This document shows positions 49,620-59,485 of a stretch of 64,000 nucleotides of DNA, piece by piece. Every line of letters starts with the position of its first letter. The first letter of the stretch is position 1. The translations under genes and the position numbers were made by a program. The notes under the pieces were generated by a model, which had not been told where the DNA came from, searched no databases, and saw only the letters and a program-made list of their open reading frames with translations. Source of the DNA: CAYNRG01 sp964399545 (GTDB lineage Bacteria; Bacillota_I; Bacilli_A; Erysipelotrichales; Erysipelotrichaceae). Where the stretch lies: the NCBI GenBank assembly GCA_964399545.1, contig CAYNRG010000005.1, positions 77,169 to 141,168 on the forward strand, written 5' to 3'.

Positions 49620-52600
49620 ATGACTATGACATCAAAAAAAGTTTTTCAGTCCATGGATGGAAATACGGCAACAGCTCATGCAGCGTATGCATTTACAGAA
49701 GTAGCTGGGATTTATCCGATTACTCCATCTTCACCAATGGCTGAAGTAGTCGACGCTTGGGCATCTCAAGGTCGCAAGAATTTATTCGATACAACAGTTA
49801 AAGTTGTAGAAATGCAATCAGAAGGGGGAGCTGCAGGAGCAGTTCATGGAGCTCTACAAGGTGGAGCGTTATCGACAACATTTACAGCTTCACAAGGATT
49901 GCTACTAATGGTTCCAAATCTCTATAAATTAGCAGGGGAGTTATTACCAGGAGTTATTCATGTGGCAGCACGTGCACTAGCGGGAAGAGCACTTAATATT
50001 TTTGGGGATCATGAAGATGTTTATGCATGTCGCCAAACAGGAGTGCCTGTGCTATGTTCTCACTCTGTACAAGAATGTATGGATTTAGCAGGAGTTGCGC
50101 ATTTATCAGCAATTGAAGCAACAGTTCCATTTATTCATTTCTTCGATGGATTTAGAACATCTCATGAGATTCAAAAAATTGAAGTGATGGATTATGAATA
50201 TCTAAGAAGTCTAATTAACTTAGAAAAAGTAGAAGAATTCAAAAGAAATGCATTAAACCCACACACAAATCCGGTTACTCGTGGTGGAGCTGAGAATGAT
50301 GATATTTTCTTCCAAGGAAGAGAAGCACAAAATGAACACTACTCAAAAGTAGCGGATATTGTTGCGGATTATATGAAAAAAGTTAGCGATCACACAGGAC
50401 GTGAATATGCGCCGTTTACATTTTATGGAGCAACAGATGCAGAACACGTTATTGTTGCGATGGGGTCTGTAACAGAAACAATAAAAGAAACAGTGGATAC
50501 TTTGGTGGCAAGTGGAGAAAAGGTAGGACTAGTTAAAGTTCATCTATACCGTCCATTCTCTACGGAATACCTAAAAAATGTGTTACCTAAAACTGTTAAA
50601 AAAATAGCAGTTTTAGATCGCACTAAAGAAATGGGATCTAGAGAGCCACTTTATTTGGATGTATTGAATGCTCTTAAGAATGATGGATTAACTATTGTTG
50701 GTGGGCGATATGGAATGGGATCAAAAGACACAAATCCAAGCCACATTAACGGAATCTATGAAGAGTTGAAAAAAGCAGCACCTAAGGAAGAGTTTACAGT
50801 TGGGATTGTGGATGATGTTACTAACTTATCCATTGAACCAGTAGCATTAACATTAAAAACTGATTACACTTCTTGTCTATTCTACGGATTAGGATCAGAT
50901 GGTACAGTATCTGCTAATAAAGGAACTATTAAAATTATTGGAGATAAAACTGACCAATATGCACAAGCTTACTTTGCTTACGATTCTAAAAAAGCAGGAG
51001 GGGTTACTCGTTCTCACTTGCGTTTTGGACCATCACCAATCCGCTCAACATATTATGTAAAAGAGGCTGACTTTATCTCTTGTTCACTAGATTCTTATGT
51101 ATTTAAATATGATATGGTGAGCAATTTAAAAGAGGGTGGAACTTTCTTGTTGAATACAACCTTTAATGCGGATGAGATTGAAAGTCATTTACCAAATAAA
51201 ATGTTAATTCAATTAGCAAAGAAAAAAGCTCAATTCTATACTATTGATGCAACTGAAATTGCACAAAAAATTGGAATGGGTCGTAGAACAAATACGATTC
51301 TTCAATCTGCGTTTTTTGCATTGAATGAACAAATTATTCCATATGCACAATCAGTAGATTATATGAAAGAAATGGCGAAAAAATCTTACTCTAAAAAAGG
51401 AGAAGAGATTGTTCAGTTAAATTACAAAGCAATTGATGCGGGTAAAGATGGTTTAGTGAAAATTGAAGTTAAAGATGAGTGGTTGTCATTATCTTCAAAA
51501 GAAGTTCAAAAAACAACAGATGACGTTTATTTTGATGAGCATGTAGCAGTAATTAATGCTCTTGGAGGAAACGAACTTCCAGTTAGTGCTTTTACGAAAC
51601 ATAATTTATTAGATGGATCAATTCGTAACAATGTGGCTTTAAAAGAAAAACGTACTATTGCAGTTCAAGTACCATCATGGAATTCAGACAACTGTATTCA
51701 ATGTGGGTTCTGTAGTTATGTATGTCCACATGGAACAATTCGTACATTTTTATTAAATGATGAAGAAGTTAATAATGCGCCAATGCCGATGAAAACAATT
51801 CCGGCAATGGGTAAAGATGTTTCTGAATTACATTACCGCATTCAAGTTTCGCCTGCGAACTGTGTAGGATGTGCGCTATGTGTAACAGAGTGTCCAGGAA
51901 AAGCTGGAAATAAAGCATTAACTATGGTTGATGTGAATCAAGAAATTGATAAAGAGCCACTTGCAGATTACTTATATAATGAAGTTGAGTATAAGACAAA
52001 CTTCTTCCCGACAAGTACTGTAAAAGGATCACAGTTCTTACGTCCGTATTTTGAGGTTTCAGGAGCTTGTCCTGGATGTGGAGAAACTCCATACTATAAA
52101 TTAGTATCTCAATTATATGGTCGCGATATGTTAGTTGCAAATGCGACAGGATGTTCAATGATTTACTGTTCTTCAACACCATCAACACCGTTTGTAAATG
52201 ATAAAAATGGTGAAGGAGTTGCCTGGGGAAATAGTTTATTTGAAGATAACGCAGAGTATGGATTTGGGATGGCTGTGGCACAGAATGTAAAAGAGTCACG
52301 CATCTTAGATTTAATGGAAAATAATCTTGATCAAGTAGAAACTCCATTAAAAGAAGCGTTCCAAGCATATATTGCAGCTGAAGGAGACCGTGATGCTCAA
52401 CGTGCTGTAAAAGAAGCGATTATTAAAGGTGTAAAAGAAACTAAAGTAGAAGCAGTAAAAGAGCTTGCAAACTTTGAAAGAGACTTAGTTGGTAAATCTG
52501 TTTGGATTGTTGGTGGAGATGGATGGGCTTATGATATCGGATACGGTGGATTAGACCATGTTCTTGCGAATGATTTAGATGTTAATGTTTTAGTTTTAGA

Positions 52601-53135
52601 TACAGAGGTTTATTCTAATACCGGTGGACAATCATCAAAAGCATCTCAAGCTGCTTCTATAGCTAAGTTTGCTGCAGGTGGAAAGCCTACTGCGAAGAAA
52701 GACCTTGGTCAAATTGCCATGGCTTATGGACATGTGTATGTTGCGCAAGTATCTATGGGAGCAGATAAAAATCAAACATTAAAAGCTATTCGAGAAGCAG
52801 AAAGTTATAAAGGGCCATCCTTAATTATCGCCTACTCTCCTTGTGTTGAGCACGGAATTAAAGGTGGACTTGCAAATCATCAACGTACACAAGCAAAAGC
52901 AGTTGAATGTGGATATTTAGCACTTTATAGATTTGATCCAAGAAATGAGAAGCCATTAGTGATTGATTCAAAAGAACCACAATGGGATAAGTTCCAAGAT
53001 TTCTTAATGGAAGAAACTCGTTTTAACCAATTGGTTAAAATTAAAGGCGAAGATGTAGCACAACAAATGTATGATAAAACAAGAACTGATGCGAAAAAAC
53101 GTTATGATGCATTAGTTAAGAAATTAGAAGGATAA
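49620..53135 (+). CDS. Pyruvate:ferredoxin (flavodoxin) oxidoreductase
   Basis: About 1171 residues, the single-chain form. Oxidises pyruvate to acetyl-CoA with TPP and passes electrons to ferredoxin/flavodoxin. Domain I begins with DGNTATAHAAYAFTEVAGIYPITPSSPMAE; two 4Fe-4S motifs lie near residues 690 (CIQCGFCSYVCP) and 747 (CVGCALCVTECPG); a third Cys pair is in CPGCGETPYYK; the TPP site is GGDGWAYDIGYGGLDH near 966 with NTGGQSSK. ATG 49617 is only 3 bases from AAGGAGG, so ATG 49620 is more likely. Marks an anaerobic pyruvate metabolism. Single gene; terminator follows. Confidence 0.94.
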   Translation: MTMTSKKVFQSMDGNTATAHAAYAFTEVAGIYPITPSSPMAEVVDAWASQGRKNLFDTTVKVVEMQSEGGAAGAVHGALQGGALSTTFTASQGLLLMVPNLYKLAGELLPGVIHVAARALAGRALNIFGDHEDVYACRQTGVPVLCSHSVQECMDLAGVAHLSAIEATVPFIHFFDGFRTSHEIQKIEVMDYEYLRSLINLEKVEEFKRNALNPHTNPVTRGGAENDDIFFQGREAQNEHYSKVADIVADYMKKVSDHTGREYAPFTFYGATDAEHVIVAMGSVTETIKETVDTLVASGEKVGLVKVHLYRPFSTEYLKNVLPKTVKKIAVLDRTKEMGSREPLYLDVLNALKNDGLTIVGGRYGMGSKDTNPSHINGIYEELKKAAPKEEFTVGIVDDVTNLSIEPVALTLKTDYTSCLFYGLGSDGTVSANKGTIKIIGDKTDQYAQAYFAYDSKKAGGVTRSHLRFGPSPIRSTYYVKEADFISCSLDSYVFKYDMVSNLKEGGTFLLNTTFNADEIESHLPNKMLIQLAKKKAQFYTIDATEIAQKIGMGRRTNTILQSAFFALNEQIIPYAQSVDYMKEMAKKSYSKKGEEIVQLNYKAIDAGKDGLVKIEVKDEWLSLSSKEVQKTTDDVYFDEHVAVINALGGNELPVSAFTKHNLLDGSIRNNVALKEKRTIAVQVPSWNSDNCIQCGFCSYVCPHGTIRTFLLNDEEVNNAPMPMKTIPAMGKDVSELHYRIQVSPANCVGCALCVTECPGKAGNKALTMVDVNQEIDKEPLADYLYNEVEYKTNFFPTSTVKGSQFLRPYFEVSGACPGCGETPYYKLVSQLYGRDMLVANATGCSMIYCSSTPSTPFVNDKNGEGVAWGNSLFEDNAEYGFGMAVAQNVKESRILDLMENNLDQVETPLKEAFQAYIAAEGDRDAQRAVKEAIIKGVKETKVEAVKELANFERDLVGKSVWIVGGDGWAYDIGYGGLDHVLANDLDVNVLVLDTEVYSNTGGQSSKASQAASIAKFAAGGKPTAKKDLGQIAMAYGHVYVAQVSMGADKNQTLKAIREAESYKGPSLIIAYSPCVEHGIKGGLANHQRTQAKAVECGYLALYRFDPRNEKPLVIDSKEPQWDKFQDFLMEETRFNQLVKIKGEDVAQQMYDKTRTDAKKRYDALVKKLEG

Positions 53136-53144
53136 TCGAAATTT

Positions 53145-53167
53145 AGGTAGGGTAACCTACCTTTTTT
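53145..53167 (+). terminator. Terminator of the pyruvate oxidoreductase gene
   Basis: AGGTAGG-GTAA-CCTACCT and a T-run. Confidence 0.9.
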
Positions 53168-53286
53168 CTTTGGTTGAGAAAGTGGGTAGATATTGTAATA
53201 GAAAAACAAGTTTAATAAGCAAGGAAATTTTATTATGTATTTTTAACGGTTTTTAATGTATAATTATTTGGAATGGAGAGAATAAA

Positions 53287-53844
53287 ATGAAAAAGAAAAT
53301 TGATTGGAAAGCGGAGATTTTTGATTTTGTAAAGACATTGGTGATTTGTTTTATCATCGTTTTTGCTGTGACTACATTTATTGTGAAACCAGCACGAGTT
53401 AGCCAGAATTCAATGTATCCAACAATTTATGATAAGAGTATTGGTATTGGAAATGTGATTGGTGTAAAATTAGGAAATATAGATCGTTTTGATATTGTTG
53501 TTATTAATACAAAGAGATCGGAAAATACTTATATCATTAAGCGTGTTATTGGACTTCCAGGAGAGACTGTTGAATTTAAAAATAGCCAGCTATTTATAAA
53601 TGGTGAAGTGGTAGAAGAATCATTTCTTGATCAAAATTATTACGATGAAATTACCAACATTTATGGATACTTTACAGAAGATATTCCACCAATTGTTTTG
53701 GGAGAAGGAGAGATTTTTTGTCTTGGAGATAACCGACGATATTCGAAAGATTCTCGACACTATGGACCTTTTGAAATTTCACAGGTTGTGAGTAAAGATT
53801 TCTTTGTTGTTTATCCATTTGGAAAGTTTGGAGGAGTTAAATAA
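53287..53844 (+). CDS. lepB: Signal peptidase I
   Basis: 185 residues, one N-terminal membrane helix (TLVICFIIVFAVTTFIV). Catalytic Ser42 in QNSMYPTI and Lys85 in YIIKRVIGLPGE; box E is GDNRRYSKDSRHYGP. Cleaves signal peptides at the outer face of the membrane. -10 TATAAT at 53259-53264. The stop and the rbgA start share a base (TAATG). First gene of the conserved housekeeping unit. Confidence 0.94.
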   Translation: MKKKIDWKAEIFDFVKTLVICFIIVFAVTTFIVKPARVSQNSMYPTIYDKSIGIGNVIGVKLGNIDRFDIVVINTKRSENTYIIKRVIGLPGETVEFKNSQLFINGEVVEESFLDQNYYDEITNIYGYFTEDIPPIVLGEGEIFCLGDNRRYSKDSRHYGPFEISQVVSKDFFVVYPFGKFGGVK

Positions 53845-54701
53845 TGCCGATTATCCAATGGTATCCAGGTCATATGACAAAAGCCAAAAGAATGATGCAA
53901 GAATCAATTAAAATGGTAGATATGGTCATTGAAATTAGAGATGCCCGAGTACCTCAAGCGAGTAAAAATCCAATGGTGGATCAATTAATTCAGCAAAAAC
54001 CGAGATTAATTCTTTTGTCGAAGAGGGATAAAGCAGATGAAACAGAAACAAAGAAGTGGATTCAAAGTTTAAATTCAGAATTTACAAAAGCGATAGCCGT
54101 AGATATTTTAAACGATAAAATTACAGAGATTATTGTCAAAGAATGCAAAGAGATTATGCAACCTAAGATTGATAAGCAAATTTCTAGGGGGATTCGCCCT
54201 CGAGCTATTCGAGCCATGGTTGTAGGTGTTCCTAATGTAGGGAAGTCGACAATGATTAATCGCGTAGTAAAAAAGAAAATGGCTAATGCAGCAAATCGTC
54301 CAGGAGTCACGCGAGCATTACAATGGATTCGAATTAACAAAGAAGTGGAGCTATTAGATACTCCAGGGATTTTATGGCCTAAATTTGAGGATCAAGAAGT
54401 AGGATACTATTTAGCTTTAACAGGTGCGATACGAGATGAAGTTTTACCTTTGGAAGAAGTCGCAGCGTTTGGAATGCAAAAAATGATGGATCATTACCCT
54501 GAAAGATTGAAAAAGTACTATAATTTAGATGTACTAGAAACTCCCTATAAGATGCTAGAAAATTTAGGAAGAAGTAAAAATCTAATTCAGTCTAACGGAG
54601 AGATTAATTATGAAAGAACGATTTTATTCTTTTTGACAGACATTCGAAATGATAAGTGTGGTGCTATTACTTGGGAGAAAGTAAATGAAGAAAATAACTG
54701 A
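53844..54701 (+). CDS. rbgA: Ribosome biogenesis GTPase RbgA (YlqF)
   Basis: 285 residues of a circularly permuted GTPase: the G4 motif (LLSKRDKAD) comes before G1 (GVPNVGKSTMINR) and G3 (DTPGILWPK). N terminus IQWYPGHMTKAKR is the YlqF signature. Assembles late 50S subunits. Overlaps lepB by one base and rnhB by 17. Confidence 0.94.
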   Translation: MPIIQWYPGHMTKAKRMMQESIKMVDMVIEIRDARVPQASKNPMVDQLIQQKPRLILLSKRDKADETETKKWIQSLNSEFTKAIAVDILNDKITEIIVKECKEIMQPKIDKQISRGIRPRAIRAMVVGVPNVGKSTMINRVVKKKMANAANRPGVTRALQWIRINKEVELLDTPGILWPKFEDQEVGYYLALTGAIRDEVLPLEEVAAFGMQKMMDHYPERLKKYYNLDVLETPYKMLENLGRSKNLIQSNGEINYERTILFFLTDIRNDKCGAITWEKVNEENN

Positions 54702-55308
54702 AAATGAATATGAACAAAAGTATTGGCAAGAAGATAGAGAACTTGTTGGAATCGATGAAGCAGGTAGAGGGCCTCTTGCGGGTCCGCTAGTTGTAGCGGG
54801 TGTTACTTTTGAAAAAGGATATGAAAATGAAGATATTTATGACTCAAAAGGGATTAGTGAGAAAAAAAGAAATGAATTGTTCAAGAAGATTATTCAAGAA
54901 GCTAAGGAATATAAAGTTTTAATTATTGAACCAAAACAGATTGATGAGGAAAATATTTATCGTGCAACTCAGAATGCGATGAATAAAATCGCAACAGAAT
55001 TAACAGCAAATGTAATCTTAACCGATGCTATGCCATTGCCTAATCAATCTAAAGAAGTCATCTCTTTAATTAAGGGAGATCAAAAAAGTATTTCAATTGC
55101 AGCAGCTAGTATTTTGGCAAAAGTTATTCGTGATGCAAGAATGAAAGGCTATGATTTTTTATACCCTCAATATGGATTCTCTAAGAATAAAGGTTATCCA
55201 ACAAAGCAACATTTAGAGGCTCTGGAAAAATATGGTGCTTTATCTATTCACAGACAGTCCTATGGACCTGTTCAAAAAGTAAATCAAATCAAATTTAGTT
55301 TGGAGTGA
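54685..55308 (+). CDS. rnhB: Ribonuclease HII
   Basis: 207 residues. Removes ribonucleotides and RNA from RNA-DNA hybrids. GIDEAGRGPLAGPLVVAGV holds the first catalytic Asp-Glu, ILTDAMPLPNQ the second Asp, and KGDQKSISIAAASILAKVIRD the conserved C-terminal segment. The start lies within rbgA. Terminator at 55310. Confidence 0.94.
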   Translation: MKKITENEYEQKYWQEDRELVGIDEAGRGPLAGPLVVAGVTFEKGYENEDIYDSKGISEKKRNELFKKIIQEAKEYKVLIIEPKQIDEENIYRATQNAMNKIATELTANVILTDAMPLPNQSKEVISLIKGDQKSISIAAASILAKVIRDARMKGYDFLYPQYGFSKNKGYPTKQHLEALEKYGALSIHRQSYGPVQKVNQIKFSLE

Positions 55309-55309
55309 G

Positions 55310-55330
55310 ATGAGGAATCTCATTTTTTTT
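55310..55330 (+). terminator. Terminator after rnhB
   Basis: ATGAG-GAAT-CTCAT followed by T8. The 5-bp stem is short, so partial read-through to dprA is likely. Confidence 0.65.
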
Positions 55331-55356
55331 ATTTATTATAGAATAGAGGTGGTAGA

Positions 55357-56091
55357 ATGGATAAATCAAAAAAACTGGCGTGCTATGCCTACGAGTGTGA
55401 AGGTGATTGGACTAAAATTGCGTTGATGATTAAAGAGGATATTGATATTCAAGAAATAGAAATTAAAGAAAACTATGTAACTATTCTAGATGAGGCATAT
55501 CCAAAATCATTGAGGGAACTTCAATTTCCACCGTGGGTTTTATTTTATAGTGGGAATTTAAGTTTAACTGATCAACCTTGTGTTAGTATTGTGGGTTCAA
55601 GGGAAAGTAAAGAGTATGGCGAAAAAATGACATTGGAGATCGCACAAGAAATTGCTTCAAAATATGTTTTGGTATCTGGGCTAGCGCGTGGCATTGATGC
55701 AATCGTACATCAAGTAGGAATTGAAAAGGGGAAAACAATCGGTGTTTTAGGATGTGGGTTAGGAGTGGAATATCCTAAAGCAAATCAACATTTAACGGAT
55801 ATAATGAAGAAATACCATCTAGTTGTTAGTGAATATCCATACTTTACGAAACCTCAGCGTCATTATTTTCCATGGAGAAATCGGATTATTGCAGCATTAT
55901 CAAGAGCTTGTATAGTTACACAAGCTCAAATAAGAAGCGGTACAATGTTGACCGTTAATGAGGCTTTAATTCTTTCAAAAGAAGTTTTATGTGTTCCATA
56001 TCCATTAGGAATTATAGAAGGAGAGGGATGTAATAAACTAATTCAAGAAGGAGCTCAAATAATTGTAAATATTAAACAAATTTTTGAGTAA
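55357..56091 (+). CDS. dprA: DNA processing protein DprA (short form)
   Basis: 244 residues, shorter than the usual 290-370 because the C-terminal winged helix is absent. The Rossmann-fold core is intact: PCVSIVGSRESKEYGEKM, SGLARGIDAIVHQVG, GVLGCGLGVEYPKAN and RNRIIAALSRACIVTQAQIRSGTM. Loads RecA on incoming single-stranded DNA during transformation. SD GAGGTGG. It lies 83 bases before topA, which is common in Firmicutes. Confidence 0.92.
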   Translation: MDKSKKLACYAYECEGDWTKIALMIKEDIDIQEIEIKENYVTILDEAYPKSLRELQFPPWVLFYSGNLSLTDQPCVSIVGSRESKEYGEKMTLEIAQEIASKYVLVSGLARGIDAIVHQVGIEKGKTIGVLGCGLGVEYPKANQHLTDIMKKYHLVVSEYPYFTKPQRHYFPWRNRIIAALSRACIVTQAQIRSGTMLTVNEALILSKEVLCVPYPLGIIEGEGCNKLIQEGAQIIVNIKQIFE

Positions 56092-56174
56092 TTCTATTAA
56101 AGGACTTGCAAGAAATAAAAATATAGGCTATTGTAAATACTGCAATATTTAATTCAAAAAGGATAGGTGGTAAT

Positions 56175-58199
56175 ATGAAAAATTTAGTTATAGTGGAATC
56201 TCCATCAAAATCAAAAACGATTGAGAAATATTTAGGAAAAGATTTTGAGGTAGTTTCATCAAAAGGACATATTCGAGAATTAGCATTAAAAGGAAAAGGA
56301 CGCTTAGGTGTCGATGTTGAAGATAATTTTAAACCGACATACACGGTATCAAAAGATAAGAAAGATGTTGTAAAGGAATTAAAAGCAAAAGCAAAAAAAG
56401 TGGATTATGTATATTTAGCAACCGATCCTGACCGTGAAGGAGAAGCTATCTCATGGCATTTAGCACAGGAACTAAAGTTAGATGTTTCTGATAAAAATCG
56501 TGTTGTATTTAATGAAATTACAAAAGATGCGGTATTAGAGGCTTTTAAGAAACCAAGAACTATTGATATGGATTTGGTTCGCTCACAAGAAGCAAGAAGA
56601 ATATTAGACAGAATTATTGGGTTCAAACTATCTTCTTTATTGAAAAACAAAATAAAAAGTAAATCAGCGGGTCGCGTACAATCCGTTGCTTTAAAGTTAA
56701 TTGTTGAGAGAGAAAAGGAAATTAAAGCTTTTATTCCAGTTGAATACTGGAGTGTTGCTTCAAAGTTTGAGAAAGAAGGGGAAATCTGTGATGCAAACCT
56801 TGTCAAGTATAAAGGAAAGAAAATAGAACTTTCAGATGAAAAGGCAGCACAGAAAGTATTAGATAACTGCTTAGGAGAGTTTGAAGTTTCTAGTATAAAG
56901 AAACAAGTCCGTAAGAAAAAGCCAAAACTTCCTTTTATTACATCTACGTTACAACAAGAGGCATCAACTAAATTAGGGTTTAGTGCAAAAAGGACAATGA
57001 TGACTGCACAGAAACTTTATGAGGGGATGAAGTTAAAAAGTGAAACAGAAGGTTTGATTACCTACATGCGTACAGATAGTACTCGTTTAAGTAATGTTTT
57101 CATCGCTGCGGCAAGAGAAAAGATTGAAACTGATTTCGGAAAAGACTATTTAGGTGTATATAAAGTAAAAAAAGATGATAAAAGTCAAGATGCCCATGAA
57201 GCTATTCGTCCGACTAATTTAGCGAATACTCCTGAGAAAGTAAAATCGTATTTAACTGCGGATCAATATAAGTTATATAAGATGATTTATGCTAGAGCAG
57301 TAGCTTCGCTAATGGCAGAGGCTAAAAATAATACAGTTACGGTTACTTTCTCGCAGAAAGAATATGATTTCACTGCGAATGGAACACAATTAGTTTTTGA
57401 TGGATATTTAAAAATTTATGGTAATTATGAAACAAGCAAAGATGTAACGTTACCAAATTTTGAAGAAAAAGAAATGCTACAAGCGAAAGAAGTAACGAAG
57501 ACACAACACTTTACAGAACCACCAGCACGTTATACAGAAGCGCGATTAATCAAGCAATTGGAAGAAGAAGGTATTGGACGTCCAAGTACATACTCGATGA
57601 TTATTGATACGATTCAACAAAGAGGTTATGTTGATCTGGATAGAAGTACAGAAACATCTAAAACGAAAGTCTTTTTCCCGACTGAACAAGGAGAATTAAC
57701 TTCGGATAAGTTAGAGCAATATTTTAATGAAATTATTAATGTGAAGTATACGGCAAAAATGGAGACAGAGTTAGATGAAATTGCAGTAGGAGAAATGGAT
57801 AATGTGAAAGCATTAGAAGATTTTTATGCGAGGTTTATGCCACTTGTTGACCATGCCTATGAGAATATGGAAAAAATTGAGCCAGAAAAAATAGGAGAAA
57901 TTTGTCCAGATTGTGGAAATGAGTTAGTTATTCGAATTGGAAGATTTGGTAAATTTATTTCATGTGGTAATTTTCCAGAATGCAAGTATACTAGAAAAAT
58001 AGAACAACCTAATAAAGAGAAACCAGAGCCAAGTGGAAAAATGTGTCCAGAATGTGGAGCTGAGCTATTGAAAAGGAAGAGTCGATATGGTAATTACTTT
58101 TTGGGGTGCAGCAGTTTCCCAAAATGCCGTCATATTGAGAATATTGAAGGTGAAAAGAAACCAGCTTTCAAGAAAAGAAAGTCGACGAAAAAGAAATGA
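56175..58199 (+). CDS. topA: DNA topoisomerase I
   Basis: 674 residues. TOPRIM start VIVESPSKSKTIEKYLG, metal-binding DPDREGEAISWHLA, catalytic Tyr in ITYMRTDSTRLS near residue 297. Two C-terminal zinc fingers: CPDCGNELVIRIGRFGKFISC-type and CPECGAELL with CSSFPKC, then a Lys-rich tail. The stop overlaps trmFO by 4 bases. Confidence 0.95.
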   Translation: MKNLVIVESPSKSKTIEKYLGKDFEVVSSKGHIRELALKGKGRLGVDVEDNFKPTYTVSKDKKDVVKELKAKAKKVDYVYLATDPDREGEAISWHLAQELKLDVSDKNRVVFNEITKDAVLEAFKKPRTIDMDLVRSQEARRILDRIIGFKLSSLLKNKIKSKSAGRVQSVALKLIVEREKEIKAFIPVEYWSVASKFEKEGEICDANLVKYKGKKIELSDEKAAQKVLDNCLGEFEVSSIKKQVRKKKPKLPFITSTLQQEASTKLGFSAKRTMMTAQKLYEGMKLKSETEGLITYMRTDSTRLSNVFIAAAREKIETDFGKDYLGVYKVKKDDKSQDAHEAIRPTNLANTPEKVKSYLTADQYKLYKMIYARAVASLMAEAKNNTVTVTFSQKEYDFTANGTQLVFDGYLKIYGNYETSKDVTLPNFEEKEMLQAKEVTKTQHFTEPPARYTEARLIKQLEEEGIGRPSTYSMIIDTIQQRGYVDLDRSTETSKTKVFFPTEQGELTSDKLEQYFNEIINVKYTAKMETELDEIAVGEMDNVKALEDFYARFMPLVDHAYENMEKIEPEKIGEICPDCGNELVIRIGRFGKFISCGNFPECKYTRKIEQPNKEKPEPSGKMCPECGAELLKRKSRYGNYFLGCSSFPKCRHIENIEGEKKPAFKKRKSTKKK

Positions 58200-59485
58200 G
58201 AAAAAAAGTAGTAATTGTAGGAGCGGGGCTTGCGGGGTGTGAAGCGGCATGGCAACTTGCAGAACGTAATTATGAGGTTGAGTTGGTTGAGATGAGACCT
58301 ACTGTTATGACCCCAGCTCATAAGACAGATAAATTTGCGGAGCTAGTTTGCTCCAACTCTTTTCGTAGTGATGCATTAACCAATGCAGTAGGTGTACTAA
58401 AAGAAGAGATGAGGCTGTGCAATTCATTAATAATGAAGGTGTCACAAGAAGTTCAATTACCTGCTGGAAGTGCTTTGGCGGTAGATAGAGAGTTATTTTC
58501 GCAAAAAATAACGCAAGCAATAGAAAGCCATCCACAAATTTCAGTAGTGAGAAAAGAAGTAGTTAAAATTCCAGAAGGTCCGTGTATTTTAGCGACCGGA
58601 CCTTTAACCAGTGATTCTTTATCTTTAGAAATTCAAGATTTAATTCAGTCTAAACATTTTTATTTTTATGATGCAGCAGCACCGATTATAGAAAAAGAAA
58701 GCATTGATTTTAATAAAGCTTATTATAAATCGAGATATGATAAAGGAGATGCTGACTATATTAATTGTCCAATGACTAAGGAAGAATTTGAGCAATTCTA
58801 TTTTGAACTAATCCAAGCAGAAACAGTACCCATTAAGGATTTTGAAAAAGAAATTTACTTTGAAGGTTGTATGCCGTTTGAAATCATGGCTAAACGTGGA
58901 CAGCAAACGCTTCTTTTTGGTCCGATGAAGCCAGTAGGATTAGAATATAACGGGATACGTCCTTATGCTGTAGTTCAGCTAAGGCAGGATAATGTTTCAG
59001 CGAGTTTGTATAATGTTGTAGGATTTCAAACCCATTTAACATGGCCAGAGCAAAAAAGAATACTAAGAATGATACCCGGATTAGAAAATTGTAATATCAT
59101 TCGCTATGGAGTAATGCATAGGAATACATTTATTAATTCTCCAGAGTGTCTGAAGCCAACTTATCAATTTAAAGGTAGAGATGATTTATTTTTTGCAGGG
59201 CAAATGACAGGAGTTGAGGGCTATATTGAAAGTGCGGCCTCTGGATTGTTGGCTGGCATCAATATGGCGAAATTTCTACAAGGAGATAGCCCAGTTGAGC
59301 TTGGAAATCAATGCATGATGGGTGCAATGGCTCACTATATTACTCATGCAGATACTAAAAACTTTCAACCAATGAATGCGAATTTTGGAATTATGAAGTT
59401 AGTTGGAGAAATTAAAAAGAAAGATCGCAAGCAAGCCTATGCGCCGCAAGCACTTGCGATAATTAAAGAAAAGTTATGTCGCTAG
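58196..59485 (+). CDS. trmFO: tRNA m5U54 methyltransferase TrmFO (folate/FAD-dependent)
   Basis: 429 residues. N-terminal FAD loop VIVGAGLAGCEAAWQLAERNY, the family signature CSNSFRSDALTNAVGVLKEEM, and GQMTGVEGYIESAASGLLAG near the C terminus. Methylates U54 of tRNA using methylene-THF. ATGA overlap with topA; overlaps xerC by 10 bases. Confidence 0.95.
   Translation: MRKKVVIVGAGLAGCEAAWQLAERNYEVELVEMRPTVMTPAHKTDKFAELVCSNSFRSDALTNAVGVLKEEMRLCNSLIMKVSQEVQLPAGSALAVDRELFSQKITQAIESHPQISVVRKEVVKIPEGPCILATGPLTSDSLSLEIQDLIQSKHFYFYDAAAPIIEKESIDFNKAYYKSRYDKGDADYINCPMTKEEFEQFYFELIQAETVPIKDFEKEIYFEGCMPFEIMAKRGQQTLLFGPMKPVGLEYNGIRPYAVVQLRQDNVSASLYNVVGFQTHLTWPEQKRILRMIPGLENCNIIRYGVMHRNTFINSPECLKPTYQFKGRDDLFFAGQMTGVEGYIESAASGLLAGINMAKFLQGDSPVELGNQCMMGAMAHYITHADTKNFQPMNANFGIMKLVGEIKKKDRKQAYAPQALAIIKEKLCR

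Noticed and set aside
51922..52368. Minus-strand 148-codon frame inside the pyruvate oxidoreductase gene
   Set aside because: Lies opposite highly conserved pyruvate oxidoreductase motifs; no start signals.
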